Source of the DNA: JAYRWD01 sp041918255
GTDB taxonomy: Bacteria > Patescibacteriota > Dojkabacteria > B142 > WJKM01
Length of the DNA: 19,123 bases
NCBI GenBank assembly: GCA_041918255.1
Contig: JAYRWD010000012.1
Span: forward strand, 1-19,123
Direction: 5' to 3'
The notes beneath the pieces are model-generated. The model worked only from the letters and a program-made list of their open reading frames with translations, searched no databases and was not told where the DNA came from. The position numbers and the translations under genes were made by a program. Each line of letters starts with the position of its first letter. Position 1 is the first letter of the stretch. Shown piece by piece: positions 7,260 to 13,932 of this stretch.

Positions 7260-8357
7260 ATGGAAAAAAAATCAGTTAAGATCATCGTCTATGGCAGAGT
7301 ACAAGGAGTAAACTTCCGAAACTCAACATTGACTTTCGCAGAATCACTTGGTTTAAATGGTTATGTGTCTAATTTACGAGACGGAAGTGTTGAGATCATA
7401 GCGCAGGGCAAGGAAGAGGCTATTGAGGAATTAATCAAATGGAGCCAACATGGTTCGCTATTCGCGAAAGTGGAAGGTATGAGCTATAGATGGATAGAAT
7501 CAGATAGGGAATATAAAGATTTCAGCATTTTGCGAAGTGGGAGCTTTGTAGAAGATCAAGCTAAGAGCTTTTTGCATTTGGGAAAGAGGGTGAAAGATAG
7601 ATTCTTAGGATTTGACAAGACTAAAGTAAAAATTCCCTCGCACGTTGTGATCATCCCGAACGGAAACCGGACATGGTCAAAGCTACATAATTTGAAATCT
7701 TGGGAAGGCTATTGGCATGTTGCTAAAAGATTGGATCGGTTGATTGATACGGCTAAAGAATTTGATATCAAGCATCTCACTATGTGGGGCTTTTCTACTG
7801 AAAATTGGAAACGCAGCAAAGAAGAGATTGATCAGATAGTTAAATTGTTAAACGAGATGTTAGATAAATTTTATCCCAAATTTGTAGCGGAAAAGGTCAG
7901 GTTTCGACATTTAGGGCGGAGGGATAGAATTCCGACAGAATTAATGGACAAAATTAAAAAGGTTGAAATGGCCACTAAAGATTTTGTCGAAAGGTCTGTA
8001 AATCTTGCTTTTGACTATGGTGGACGAGACGAAATACTTCGAGCTATTGACAATATAATTAAAGAAGGTAAAACTAGCATAAGCGAGGATGAATTTTCAG
8101 AGCTACTAGACACCTCTGGATTGCCTGATCCAGATTTGATTATTCGTACTGCTGGGGAAAAGCGTTTGAGTGGTCTTATGCCTTGGCAATCAGTATATTC
8201 AGAATTCTATTCAACAAACGTGCTTTTTCCGGATTTCGGACCAGAACATTTGAGAGAGGCCATTTTAGACTTTAACTCGAGAAAGCGAACATTTGGAGGG
8301 GATGTCAATCTAAATAAAGTAGATTTGGCAAAGACAGTCCCGAAACTTGTCGCTTAA
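7260..8357 (+). CDS. Acylphosphatase domain fused to a UPP synthase-like cis-prenyltransferase
   Basis: The protein has 365 residues in two domains. Residues 5-95 are an acylphosphatase with the signature YGRVQGVNFR and both catalytic residues, R20 and N38 (VSNLRDG). Residues about 125-350 are a cis-prenyltransferase of the undecaprenyl-diphosphate synthase family: HVVIIPNGNRTW, GFSTENWKR, DPDLIIRTAGEKRL, PWQSVYSEFYSTN, FPDF and RTFGG. In bacteria that enzyme makes the C55 lipid carrier for cell-wall synthesis. The pyrophosphate-binding region departs from the family: compared with E. coli UppS, D26 is N134, R30 is T138, R39 is S147 and H43 is Y151. The IPP-side residues R194, R200, S202 and E213 have counterparts. 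Catalysis may be weak, altered or lost. It starts at ATG 7260, and its AT-rich leader has no strong promoter. Confidence 0.88.
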   Translation: MEKKSVKIIVYGRVQGVNFRNSTLTFAESLGLNGYVSNLRDGSVEIIAQGKEEAIEELIKWSQHGSLFAKVEGMSYRWIESDREYKDFSILRSGSFVEDQAKSFLHLGKRVKDRFLGFDKTKVKIPSHVVIIPNGNRTWSKLHNLKSWEGYWHVAKRLDRLIDTAKEFDIKHLTMWGFSTENWKRSKEEIDQIVKLLNEMLDKFYPKFVAEKVRFRHLGRRDRIPTELMDKIKKVEMATKDFVERSVNLAFDYGGRDEILRAIDNIIKEGKTSISEDEFSELLDTSGLPDPDLIIRTAGEKRLSGLMPWQSVYSEFYSTNVLFPDFGPEHLREAILDFNSRKRTFGGDVNLNKVDLAKTVPKLVA

Positions 8358-8692
8358 CCAATTGCCGGCTTTTACGGAGAAATGTTTACAACCTCCATAT
8401 TCGACCTGTTTACTAAAGCGTATGGGTTATCTACAGCTTCCTTTCCTCGTCTATGAGTTTTGAGGCGTTTAACAAAGCTTGTCCAAGCTTTAGAATATAC
8501 TTCAACGTATTTTACGATACCTATTCTCAACGCCACTCGCGGGTATGGTCTCTCACAAAGTTTGATTAATAGCGATATGTACCATGAGTTTTACTTGCTT
8601 CCGAGAATAAAGTTTCTTAAGTGGCTCACATGTCTGGATTAAATTGCTTAAACTTATTATCATATATTGGGATTAATTCACAATTACAGGTA
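8358..8692. other. Intergenic stretch with one perfect hairpin
   Basis: These 335 bases hold no convincing gene. One compact perfect inverted repeat, AAAGCTT-GTCC-AAGCTTT (8474-8491), has no T tract after it, so it is not a standard terminator. A 60-codon TTG-started frame at 8460-8642 has no recognisable features. I see no tRNA or known riboswitch. Confidence 0.5.
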
Positions 8693-9205
8693 ATGAAAAG
8701 ACTAATGTTTTTGGTATTGGGGCTTTCGCTTTTCACGAGTGTAGCTTATCTCTACACAAACCGCTCTGTTTTTTTTGATCTTGGCAAAGGCAAATCTTCG
8801 ATCTTTTCTGCTCGAAGAAATGATCTTGAAGCAGATTATGGCGAAAACGCCCTAGTTGTAGAGCGTGGTGGAGACACTATTTATGAAGGAAATAAACTTC
8901 CTTCTGACGCGCGATTGGAAGAGATTATACCGATAATGCCTCCTTCGTCAGTATTACAAAGTGTGAAGGATACTCAGACCTCGAAGTTTAGAAATTTGCT
9001 TATAAATTATCAAATTACTAAAGACTTAAATAGTGCTAGACAACTAGTAATAGAAGGTTTGGCTAAGAAAGAATGGAATAGTATCAGCGAAGGAACAAAT
9101 GGTTTGGTGTACGCGGAAAAGGATAAAATAAAGATTAAGGTGGGATTCTCAGAAATAGGTAGGGTCTCGACTATGGCCACTTTTTCCATTGTTTACTATA
9201 AGTAG
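8693..9205 (+). CDS. Membrane-anchored hypothetical protein, 170 aa
   Basis: I do not recognise a named family. Translation most likely starts at ATG 8693. AGG four bases upstream supports this, and the residue-1 context then gives a clean anchor, MKRLMFLVLGLSLFTSVAYLY. An in-frame upstream start at 8621 would bury this segment. The anchor is followed by a linker and a motif LPSDARLEEIIPIMPPSSV. A C-terminal domain of about 75 residues alternates strands and a helix (LINYQITKDLNSARQLVIEGLA, then KKEWNSISEG) and ends in FSIVYYK. This layout resembles small extracytoplasmic domains that follow a Pro-rich start and an amphipathic helix before a GW-like turn. The C-terminus should face outside. 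The stop is TAG. It converges on pth. Confidence 0.7.
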   Translation: MKRLMFLVLGLSLFTSVAYLYTNRSVFFDLGKGKSSIFSARRNDLEADYGENALVVERGGDTIYEGNKLPSDARLEEIIPIMPPSSVLQSVKDTQTSKFRNLLINYQITKDLNSARQLVIEGLAKKEWNSISEGTNGLVYAEKDKIKIKVGFSEIGRVSTMATFSIVYYK

Positions 9206-9265
9206 TATTTGTTGCAAGCTTTTGTAATATTCGCAAAGGATATTTTTGTCCGGATTTTGTGAAGT

Positions 9266-9847
9266 CTAAACTAACGTGGGGTGTTCATTAATTTGTGATA
9301 TTGTTTCAGCTAGCCTACGTTTGAATTCTGGCAAGACCTTTGCCAAGAGTATTTCCTTTTCACTTTGGTTGAACTTGTCAAGAACATAGTCTTTTCCCGA
9401 AATTTGTTGTCGAAGCTCTTCTGCTCTATTCTCCACTCCAATTCGTATTCTCCAAAAAGCTTTCCCAACATATTTTTCAATTGAATTTATTCCATTGTGC
9501 TCGCGAGGTCCTTTCGCCATGCCTACTTTGAGTTCGCCAAACCTTATATCTAAATCATCGTGAATTATAATCGTATGCTGGGCTTCGATATGATAATATT
9601 CGAGCACTTTAGAGATCGCTTGTCCAGAATTATTCATATATGTATCGGGCTTTATCAACAATAAACTTTGGTCTTCTTCATCAAATTTCGTAATGGAATA
9701 GACAAATGCGTTGAGCCTGAGTTTGTGTTGAAACGACCCACTAGGAGCCATACTTTCGAGAAGATAATCCAGCGCGATAAACCCAATGTTATGACGGGTG
9801 TTTGCGTATTCTTCTCCAATATTTCCGAGTCCGGCAATTAGGATCAT
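9266..9847 (-). CDS. pth: Peptidyl-tRNA hydrolase
   Basis: The product is the 193-residue bacterial Pth, which cleaves the ester bond of peptidyl-tRNAs released from stalled ribosomes and so recycles tRNA. All landmarks are present: GLGN (N9), TRHN with catalytic H19, KPDTYMNNSG, IIHDDLD, and a REHNGINSIEKY segment where the usual GGHNG has become EHNG but keeps the His and Asn. The length and the C-terminal helix are normal. It starts at ATG 9847, 68 nt after the stop of rpmA on the same strand. The gap contains a TATATTATATATA stretch that could be a separate -10 region. It may therefore be expressed with rplU-rpmA or on its own. The stop is TAG. Confidence 0.97.
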   Translation of the reverse strand: MILIAGLGNIGEEYANTRHNIGFIALDYLLESMAPSGSFQHKLRLNAFVYSITKFDEEDQSLLLIKPDTYMNNSGQAISKVLEYYHIEAQHTIIIHDDLDIRFGELKVGMAKGPREHNGINSIEKYVGKAFWRIRIGVENRAEELRQQISGKDYVLDKFNQSEKEILLAKVLPEFKRRLAETISQINEHPTLV

Positions 9848-9915
9848 ATTTTGTGGGTTTGAAAAAGAAACTATATATAATATAGCTTAATTTGGGTCGA
9901 ATTTTCTCGGGAAAA

Positions 9916-10320
9916 TTATTTTTTTACTTTGGTTTTCGTTGCTTTGGTTTTTTCCGCAACAACCGTTACCGGTTTAGTGGTTTCCTTAACTGTTTTTGCT
10001 TCTGTTTTACTTTTCGCAACCGTAACCTTTGTCGCGACCTTAACAGTTTTATCTTCCTTGGTCAAAACAACATCAATAAATTTTTGACCTCGGTGAAAAC
10101 CTGTCATTCGGCGAAATTTAACCACACCTTCTTTTACCGCGAAAATTGTATAATCTTTCCCCATATCTACATTTTTCCCAGGATGAAACTTTGTGCCTAA
10201 CTGTCGGATAATTATATTCCCTGGATATACATATTCACCTGCAAATTTTTTGACTCCACGGCGTTTTCCGACAACGTTTACTGTTCTTTTAGCAGCTCCT
10301 TGTGACTTTGTATGTGCCAT
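9916..10320 (-). CDS. rpmA: 50S ribosomal protein L27 with a basic C-terminal extension
   Basis: Residues 1-85 are bacterial bL27: MAHTKSQGAAKRT at the N-terminus, which reaches toward the peptidyl-transferase centre, then RRGVKKFAGEYVYPG, RQLGTKFHPGKNVDMGKD and TIFAVKEGVVKF. The remaining 50 residues or so (about 85-134) are low-complexity Lys/Thr/Val-rich sequence absent from typical L27 of 85-95 residues. There is no cleavable N-terminal extension of the Firmicutes type. The gene starts 9 nt after the rplU stop, the classical rplU-rpmA order, and is almost certainly cotranscribed with it. The stop is TAA. Confidence 0.97.
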   Translation of the reverse strand: MAHTKSQGAAKRTVNVVGKRRGVKKFAGEYVYPGNIIIRQLGTKFHPGKNVDMGKDYTIFAVKEGVVKFRRMTGFHRGQKFIDVVLTKEDKTVKVATKVTVAKSKTEAKTVKETTKPVTVVAEKTKATKTKVKK

Positions 10321-10329
10321 TTTTAGTAT

Positions 10330-10734
10330 TTAAATTTTGATATTAGTGGTTTTTAGTCTGGTTAAATGAGCCCTTTGACCCCAGTGTTTACGGTATCTGG
10401 ACTTTGCCCTGTAGATTTTTGTATGTATCTTCTCGCCTTTTGTTTGATCTAAAATTTCCATCTCCACAAAAGCTTCTGCTAGATTTGGTGTACCAACCTT
10501 TGTTACCCCATCTTCGTGGCTGAGCAAAACTTGGTCGAATTTAATTTTCGTACCTACCTCACCTAAAAGCCTGTTGACTTCGATTATTGAATTTGTCCAT
10601 ACTTTCTCTTGTGATCCATTGATATTAACAATTACAAAATTGTTGGATTTTACCTCTTCTGTTGATTTTTGGTTTTTTTTGGAAGCAGACGCCTTTGGCG
10701 TTGCTGGTTTTGTTGTCTTTTTTTCAGTTGTCAT
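10330..10734 (-). CDS. rplU: 50S ribosomal protein L21 with a lysine-rich N-terminal extension
   Basis: Residues about 31-134 match bacterial bL21: NFVIVNINGSQEKVW replaces the usual AIIKTGGKQYRV, then GEVGTKIKFDQVLL, VGTPNLAEAFVEMEIL, and the basic YRAKSRYRKHWGQRAHLTRLK near the end. About 30 residues rich in Lys, Thr, Ser and Ala precede the domain. I chose ATG 10734. The upstream in-frame ATG at 10794 would overlap the -35/-10 elements of the promoter at 10765-10794, so it lies outside the predicted transcript. The start is about 23 nt downstream of the predicted transcription start. It is first in an operon with rpmA. Confidence 0.95.
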   Translation of the reverse strand: MTTEKKTTKPATPKASASKKNQKSTEEVKSNNFVIVNINGSQEKVWTNSIIEVNRLLGEVGTKIKFDQVLLSHEDGVTKVGTPNLAEAFVEMEILDQTKGEKIHTKIYRAKSRYRKHWGQRAHLTRLKTTNIKI

Positions 10735-10764
10735 CAATATATAATTTACGAGTTTAACGCAGTT

Positions 10765-10794
10765 ATTATACATTGGCAGGGTGAAAATTGGCAA
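10765..10794 (-). promoter_or_regulatory. Sigma70-type promoter for rplU-rpmA
   Basis: The minus strand shows a -35 TTGCCA (10789-10794, 5/6 match), an 18-nt spacer and a perfect -10 TATAAT (10765-10770). Predicted start is near 10757, leaving a leader of about 23 nt before ATG 10734. Its position argues against the longer rplU reading frame. Confidence 0.75.
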
Positions 10795-10858
10795 ATGCTC
10801 TCTGCATTTAATTTCTAGATGCTGTAAAATTGATCTCGTCCTAAGTTATTATAGAAAA

Positions 10859-11884
10859 ATGATCGAAAATAAACGTAAGATTTTTATTCACGCAACCTTG
10901 TCTATTCTTCTGTGTTTGATACATTTTGTGATTCTAGCCGTATATTTTTTTAGGGGTTATTATATCCCAGAACTAATAGTAAGTTTTTGGCCGTATCTGG
11001 CACTTTTTCAGATTGCCCTATCAATTATTTTACTCTGGATATGGAAGAGGAATAGCCATATTATTTTTTTCAAAGTAGCTATTATTGTATCGTTTGTTTT
11101 CTCTTTGGTGGGAATTTATATAACAATGAAACCTTATGTCTTTGCTTCAGTAAAACCTCTGGATATTCATTTTTCAAGTGAGAGTACGCTCGATGTTTTT
11201 GTTTTGAATATCCATAGGCATAACGAGCAGGTTGATTTGGTAGGGGATTTTGTGATGAGTCATTCGCCTGACATAGTTGCACTGATTGAGATAACAGCGG
11301 AACAATATGTTATTCTAGAGCCGCGTATTAAAGAGGTTTATCCTTACTCGAACGCGGAACCCTCTTTATTTAATTCCCAATTAGCTGGAAATCTAATTTT
11401 GAGTAAATATCCAATTTCTGATACCTCTATGAAGGTTATTGATGGGAAGTATAAAGGTTACGCTTACGCTGATATTGATATCGATGGAGAGATTTATAAA
11501 TTTTTTGTTGTGCATACTACTTCACCGGTTAGCAAAGAAGATTGGCAGAATAGACATGATCAGATGCAGGTTCTAATGGATGATATAGGGAATAATTTGA
11601 CCAAGCCTGTGTTTGTAATTGGCGATTTTAATATGACTCCTTGGTCGGCAGATTATCAAGAATTTCTAGGTCGATTTAAAGGATATTTGAGACCGATCGG
11701 TTTCGGGTCAATGCCAATATTTACATGGTCACCTTTTAAAAAGTATTTTCTTGATGCTCATATCGATCATGCTTTCATCCCTAGGGGGTATGATTTATCA
11801 GACTCTGACCTTTCGACTTTTGCTGGCACAGACCATAAAGGTTTGGTATTTCAGGTTGTGGATGTGCGGAGTTATATAAAATAA
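10859..11884 (+). CDS. Membrane-anchored endonuclease/exonuclease/phosphatase-family protein
   Basis: The 341-residue protein begins with three hydrophobic segments in about residues 8-95 and ends with an EEP-superfamily hydrolase domain. Active-site landmarks are intact: DIVALIEIT (E144), VVHTTSP, GDFNMTPWSADY (G255-N258), HIDHAFI, and the terminal TDHKG (D325, H326). EEP enzymes are Mg-dependent phosphodiesterases or phosphatases acting on nucleic acids, phosphoinositides or other phosphoesters. The three-helix anchor plus EEP domain resembles VanJ/YafD-like membrane proteins, whose domain sits outside the membrane. The substrate cannot be read from sequence. I chose ATG 10859. A GTG at 10781 opens a longer frame but adds a non-conserved segment that overlaps the rplU promoter. 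Peroxiredoxin follows 24 nt downstream and may be cotranscribed. Confidence 0.88.
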   Translation: MIENKRKIFIHATLSILLCLIHFVILAVYFFRGYYIPELIVSFWPYLALFQIALSIILLWIWKRNSHIIFFKVAIIVSFVFSLVGIYITMKPYVFASVKPLDIHFSSESTLDVFVLNIHRHNEQVDLVGDFVMSHSPDIVALIEITAEQYVILEPRIKEVYPYSNAEPSLFNSQLAGNLILSKYPISDTSMKVIDGKYKGYAYADIDIDGEIYKFFVVHTTSPVSKEDWQNRHDQMQVLMDDIGNNLTKPVFVIGDFNMTPWSADYQEFLGRFKGYLRPIGFGSMPIFTWSPFKKYFLDAHIDHAFIPRGYDLSDSDLSTFAGTDHKGLVFQVVDVRSYIK

Positions 11885-11908
11885 ATTTATTTTTTATCAA
11901 TAGGTAAA

Positions 11909-12373
11909 TTGATAGCACAAGGTTCTCAAGCCCCTTTATTTAGCCTTGTAGACCAATCGGGGAATCAATTTAGTCTTGAATCTCACAGAGGTAAATTTGT
12001 TGTCCTATTTTTTTATCCAAAGGATCTGACTCCCGGCTGTACCATCGAATCGTGTTCGTTTCGTGATGAGCATGCGGAATTGTTGAGAGCTAATGCTATT
12101 GTGGTGGGAATTGGCGGGGGAACTGAAGATTCAAAAGTGAGATTTGCCACGAAATACGCTTTGAATTTTCCACTATTAAATGATCTAGAGAATAAGGTGG
12201 CTAAGGAATATGGGGTATTCGGTGAAAAGTCTTTTCTTGGCAAAAAATACATGGGATTAAATCGGGTTACTTACCTTGTTTCTCCTAAAGGGGAAATAGC
12301 CTATGTGTGGGAGAAAGTGAAACCTATTGGTCATGCAAAGGAAGTCTTGGATAAGATAAAGGAAATGGGCTAG
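11909..12373 (+). CDS. bcp: Thiol peroxidase of the Bcp/PrxQ type
   Basis: The 154-residue protein is an atypical two-Cys peroxiredoxin that reduces hydrogen and organic peroxides with thioredoxin-type reductants in the cytosol. The active site is FFYPKDLTPGCTIESC: peroxidatic C44 and resolving C49 four residues later, the Bcp/PrxQ arrangement. FPLLNDLENKVAKEYGV and the later GLNRVTYLVSPKG carry the family's fold and supporting Arg. Length is typical. The start is a TTG at 11909, with AGG about five bases upstream. No ATG fits, because the N-terminal strand would be lost. It lies 24 nt after the EEP gene in the same direction. The stop is TAG. Confidence 0.95.
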   Translation: MIAQGSQAPLFSLVDQSGNQFSLESHRGKFVVLFFYPKDLTPGCTIESCSFRDEHAELLRANAIVVGIGGGTEDSKVRFATKYALNFPLLNDLENKVAKEYGVFGEKSFLGKKYMGLNRVTYLVSPKGEIAYVWEKVKPIGHAKEVLDKIKEMG

Positions 12374-12465
12374 TCTTTTTTCCTTTGTGACCGTATGATT
12401 TTGAGTTTGAGGGATGAATTTAATATTTTCGGTGTATCAAGTTGTTTTATTGATTTTCTTACAGG

Positions 12466-12495
12466 TAGACAAAGTGAATGGGAAATCAATATAAT
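12466..12495 (+). promoter_or_regulatory. Sigma70-type promoter for tRNA-Val
   Basis: -35 TAGACA (12466-12471, 5/6) and a perfect -10 TATAAT (12490-12495) are 18 nt apart. The predicted start is near 12502, about 28 nt before the tRNA 5' end. Confidence 0.7.
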
Positions 12496-12529
12496 GGTAT
12501 GCTCTTTTAAAGACATGAATAGTTATTAT

Positions 12530-12603
12530 GGACGCTTAGCTCAGCTGGCTAGAGCATTTCATTTACACTGAAAGGGTCGGGGGTTCGAATCCCTCAGCGT
12601 CCA
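12530..12603 (+). tRNA. tRNA-Val (anticodon TAC)
   Basis: Full cloverleaf: acceptor GGACGCT/AGCGTCC, D stem GCTC/GAGC, anticodon stem TTTCA/TGAAA with loop TTTACAC (anticodon TAC at 12564-12566), T arm with GGTTCGAATCC, discriminator A at 12603. CCA is not encoded. It has its own promoter upstream. Confidence 0.96.
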
Positions 12604-12739
12604 CAGAAATGGATTTTCCGGCGAGTCAGAAATGGCGTTCGGTTTTCGGCTTCGTAAAAAATCGGCTCGGACATCGCTGTCAGGCGAAAAGAAAAATGTA
12701 AAAATTGTTAATGTTCTAAAACTTAAATGGCCGCACTTG
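12604..12739 (+). other. GC-richer spacer with a 30-codon open frame after tRNA-Val
   Basis: This stretch is visibly richer in G+C than its surroundings. It opens a 30-codon frame at ATG 12609 (ending at TAA 12699-12701) that reads MDFPASQKWRSVFGF and then a basic stretch. No Shine-Dalgarno site or known motif supports translation. It may be part of a repeat unit together with the inverted repeat that follows. Confidence 0.3.
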
Positions 12740-12811
12740 TGTACTCAACTCGGATTCCTCCAAATTGTCCAATGCGACCATTAAAAAAGGAATCCGGCAA
12801 AGTTGAGTATA
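12740..12811. repeat. Long inverted repeat between tRNA-Val and peptide deformylase
   Basis: Left arm ACTCAACT-CGGATTCCT (12743-12759) pairs with right arm AGGAATCCG-gcaa-AGTTGAGT (12788-12808). That is 17 matched bases with one 4-nt bulge, plus further pairs outside it. The 28-nt loop contains a short A-run. There is no T tract on the plus strand after the right arm, so it does not look like a plain terminator. A miniature mobile or REP-type repeat is possible. Confidence 0.75.
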
Positions 12812-12895
12812 AATAAAATATATCAGATTTTTCTAATAAATTACAGGCCAATTTTTAGTTGGAAATCAAAGATGTTTGTGATATTATTGCGAGTA

Positions 12896-13516
12896 ATGAA
12901 AGAAAAGAGAGACTTTGTTAGTCCAGACGATCCCGTTCTTATTGAAGTTGCTAAGGCAATAGATATCTCGAAAATATCTTCTTTGGAAACCCAGAAGTCT
13001 ATCGAAGAAATGTTACGTGTGGCCTATGGGGAACAGGTTGACAGAATGAAACCTCTATTGGTTGGTTTGGCAGCGCCACAGGTCGGTATTTCTAAGAGGA
13101 TTATTTTGGTTGATGTTGCCGCGAAAGGAAGAGGTGAGGTTGGAGATCTTCGAGTTTATATTAATCCCGAAATAACTTGGACGTCTGAAGGAAAAGGCGA
13201 ATGGTATGAGGGGTGTTTTTCAACTAGTAGAGTTTGTGGTATTGTCTCAAGACCAACAAAAATAAAGATAAAAGCTTTTACTAGAGAGGGACAATCAGTT
13301 GAGGAAGAACATGAAGGCTATACTGCTAGAATTTTTCAACACGAAATAGATCATCTAAACGGGATCGAATTTGTTAGCCATGTTTCTGATGACAGCAAAT
13401 TACATTGGGTTGAGAAAGAGGAATTTCCTCAATATAGAGACAAAGAGGGTTGGAGGAATTGGCCAAACAAGTGTCCGCGTGAGAAATGGGAGCGAATAAA
13501 AGGAATTACAAAGTAG
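12896..13516 (+). CDS. def: Peptide deformylase
   Basis: The enzyme removes the formyl group from the N-terminal methionine of nascent proteins, using a bound metal ion. All three motifs are present: GLAAPQVG (G57-Q62), EGCFS with metal ligand C107 (usually EGCLS), and HEIDH (H149-H153). An additional C-terminal tail of about 40 residues (KLHWVEKEEFPQ, then W- and K-rich) extends past the core. I chose ATG 12896, giving 206 residues. In-frame starts at 12872 and 12803 are possible, but the latter lies inside the right arm of the inverted repeat. The gene stands alone between tRNA-Val and the tRNA-Gly repeat region. The stop is TAG. Confidence 0.95.
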   Translation: MKEKRDFVSPDDPVLIEVAKAIDISKISSLETQKSIEEMLRVAYGEQVDRMKPLLVGLAAPQVGISKRIILVDVAAKGRGEVGDLRVYINPEITWTSEGKGEWYEGCFSTSRVCGIVSRPTKIKIKAFTREGQSVEEEHEGYTARIFQHEIDHLNGIEFVSHVSDDSKLHWVEKEEFPQYRDKEGWRNWPNKCPREKWERIKGITK

Positions 13517-13526
13517 TTTTTCCTTG

Positions 13527-13587
13527 CTCGCCCGAAGGGCGAGAAAATCGCGCGCGCAAAAAAGCGGAGGCCACGCGAAGCGGGGCC
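13527..13587. repeat. GC-rich hairpin cluster after def
   Basis: Two hairpins lie in a strikingly GC-rich patch. CTCGCCC-GAA-GGGCGAG (13527-13543) is perfect. GGCC-A-CGC-GAA-GCG-G-GGCC (13569-13587) has one A-G mismatch. A CGCGCGCG run sits between them. Neither hairpin has a T tract on either strand, so standard termination is not supported. The base composition contrasts sharply with the AT-rich flanks and suggests a dispersed repeat. Confidence 0.65.
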
Positions 13588-13673
13588 GGAGCTAAGACGA
13601 TTCGTTTTTGAAATCAGTCCGAATTTGTTCGTAAACAGCCCACCATATTTGATATGTTAAAATTATAGTACAT

Positions 13674-13737
13674 GCGACGGTAGTTCAGTTTCCGCCATGG
13701 GCGGACCAGCCTCTGGCTGGGGGTTGAGTGTCTCGTT
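13674..13737 (+). pseudogene. Partial tRNA-Gly copy (5' half) interrupted by a double hairpin
   Basis: The first 17 bases (GCGACGGTAGTTCAGTT) are identical to tRNA-Gly(GCC) at 13789. A 31-nt insertion follows, and then 13 of 16 bases match tRNA nucleotides 18-33. Similarity stops exactly before the anticodon; nothing downstream resembles the 3' half. It cannot make a normal tRNA. A TATAGT-like element lies a few bases upstream, so the fragment may sit in the old promoter/leader of a duplicated tRNA-Gly gene. Confidence 0.8.
13691..13721 (+). repeat. REP-like double hairpin inserted in the tRNA-Gly fragment
   Basis: Two tight palindromes sit back to back: TCCGCC-ATG-GGCGGA (13691-13705) and CCAGCC-TCT-GGCTGG (13706-13720). 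Both are perfect 6-bp stems with 3-nt loops. Paired GC-rich hairpins of this size are typical of REP/BIME elements mobilised by RAYT enzymes. No second copy occurs in this window, so the family assignment is inference. Confidence 0.6.
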
Positions 13738-13788
13738 AGTGGGTCAAAGATATTTGGGAATTTAATGGATAAGCCCTTTTTAAAATAT

Positions 13789-13864
13789 GCGACGGTAGTT
13801 CAGTTGGTAGAACGTCTCGTTGCCAACGAGAAGGTCGCCGGTTCGAGCCCGGTTCGTCGCTCCA
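13789..13864 (+). tRNA. tRNA-Gly (anticodon GCC)
   Basis: Complete cloverleaf: acceptor GCGACGG/TCGTCGC with a terminal G-U pair, D stem GTTC/GAAC, anticodon stem TCTCG/CGAGA with GCC in the loop, T arm GCCGG-TTCGAGC-CCGGT. Discriminator T (13861) is followed by CCA (13862-13864), so here the CCA end is encoded or matches by chance. The other two tRNAs in the window lack it. Confidence 0.96.
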
Positions 13865-13901
13865 AGATTAGTATGCCATTGTACAAAATACTCAGTTTTG
13901 T

Positions 13902-13927
13902 TAAAACCTTATCATAAATAACAAGGT
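13902..13927 (-). terminator. Rho-independent terminator of the ABC-F gene
   Basis: On the minus strand, ACCTTGTTA pairs with TGATAAGGT (two G-U pairs) around a TTTA loop, and a short T run follows. The hairpin begins only a few bases after the ABC-F stop codon (13933-13935). Confidence 0.65.
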
Positions 13928-13932
13928 CCGAG

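Noticed and set aside
8460..8642. 60-codon TTG-started frame on the plus strand
   Set aside because: No Shine-Dalgarno site, no motif, no hydrophobic or repeat pattern, and it runs into the leader of the next gene.
9900..9917. AATTTTC-TCGG-GAAAATT hairpin with a T run, as the rpmA terminator
   Set aside because: The T run lies on the plus strand and overlaps the end of rpmA, while rpmA is on the minus strand, where the hairpin is followed by CGACCC.
10781..10858. Earlier GTG start for the EEP-family protein
   Set aside because: It adds a non-conserved Cys-rich stretch overlapping the rplU promoter; ATG 10859 directly precedes the first membrane segment.
12803..12895. Earlier start for peptide deformylase
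   Set aside because: It begins within the right arm of the inverted repeat, and the extra residues do not match the family.
13527..13543. Perfect hairpin after def as a terminator
   Set aside because: No T run follows on either strand; it looks like a repeat rather than an intrinsic terminator.
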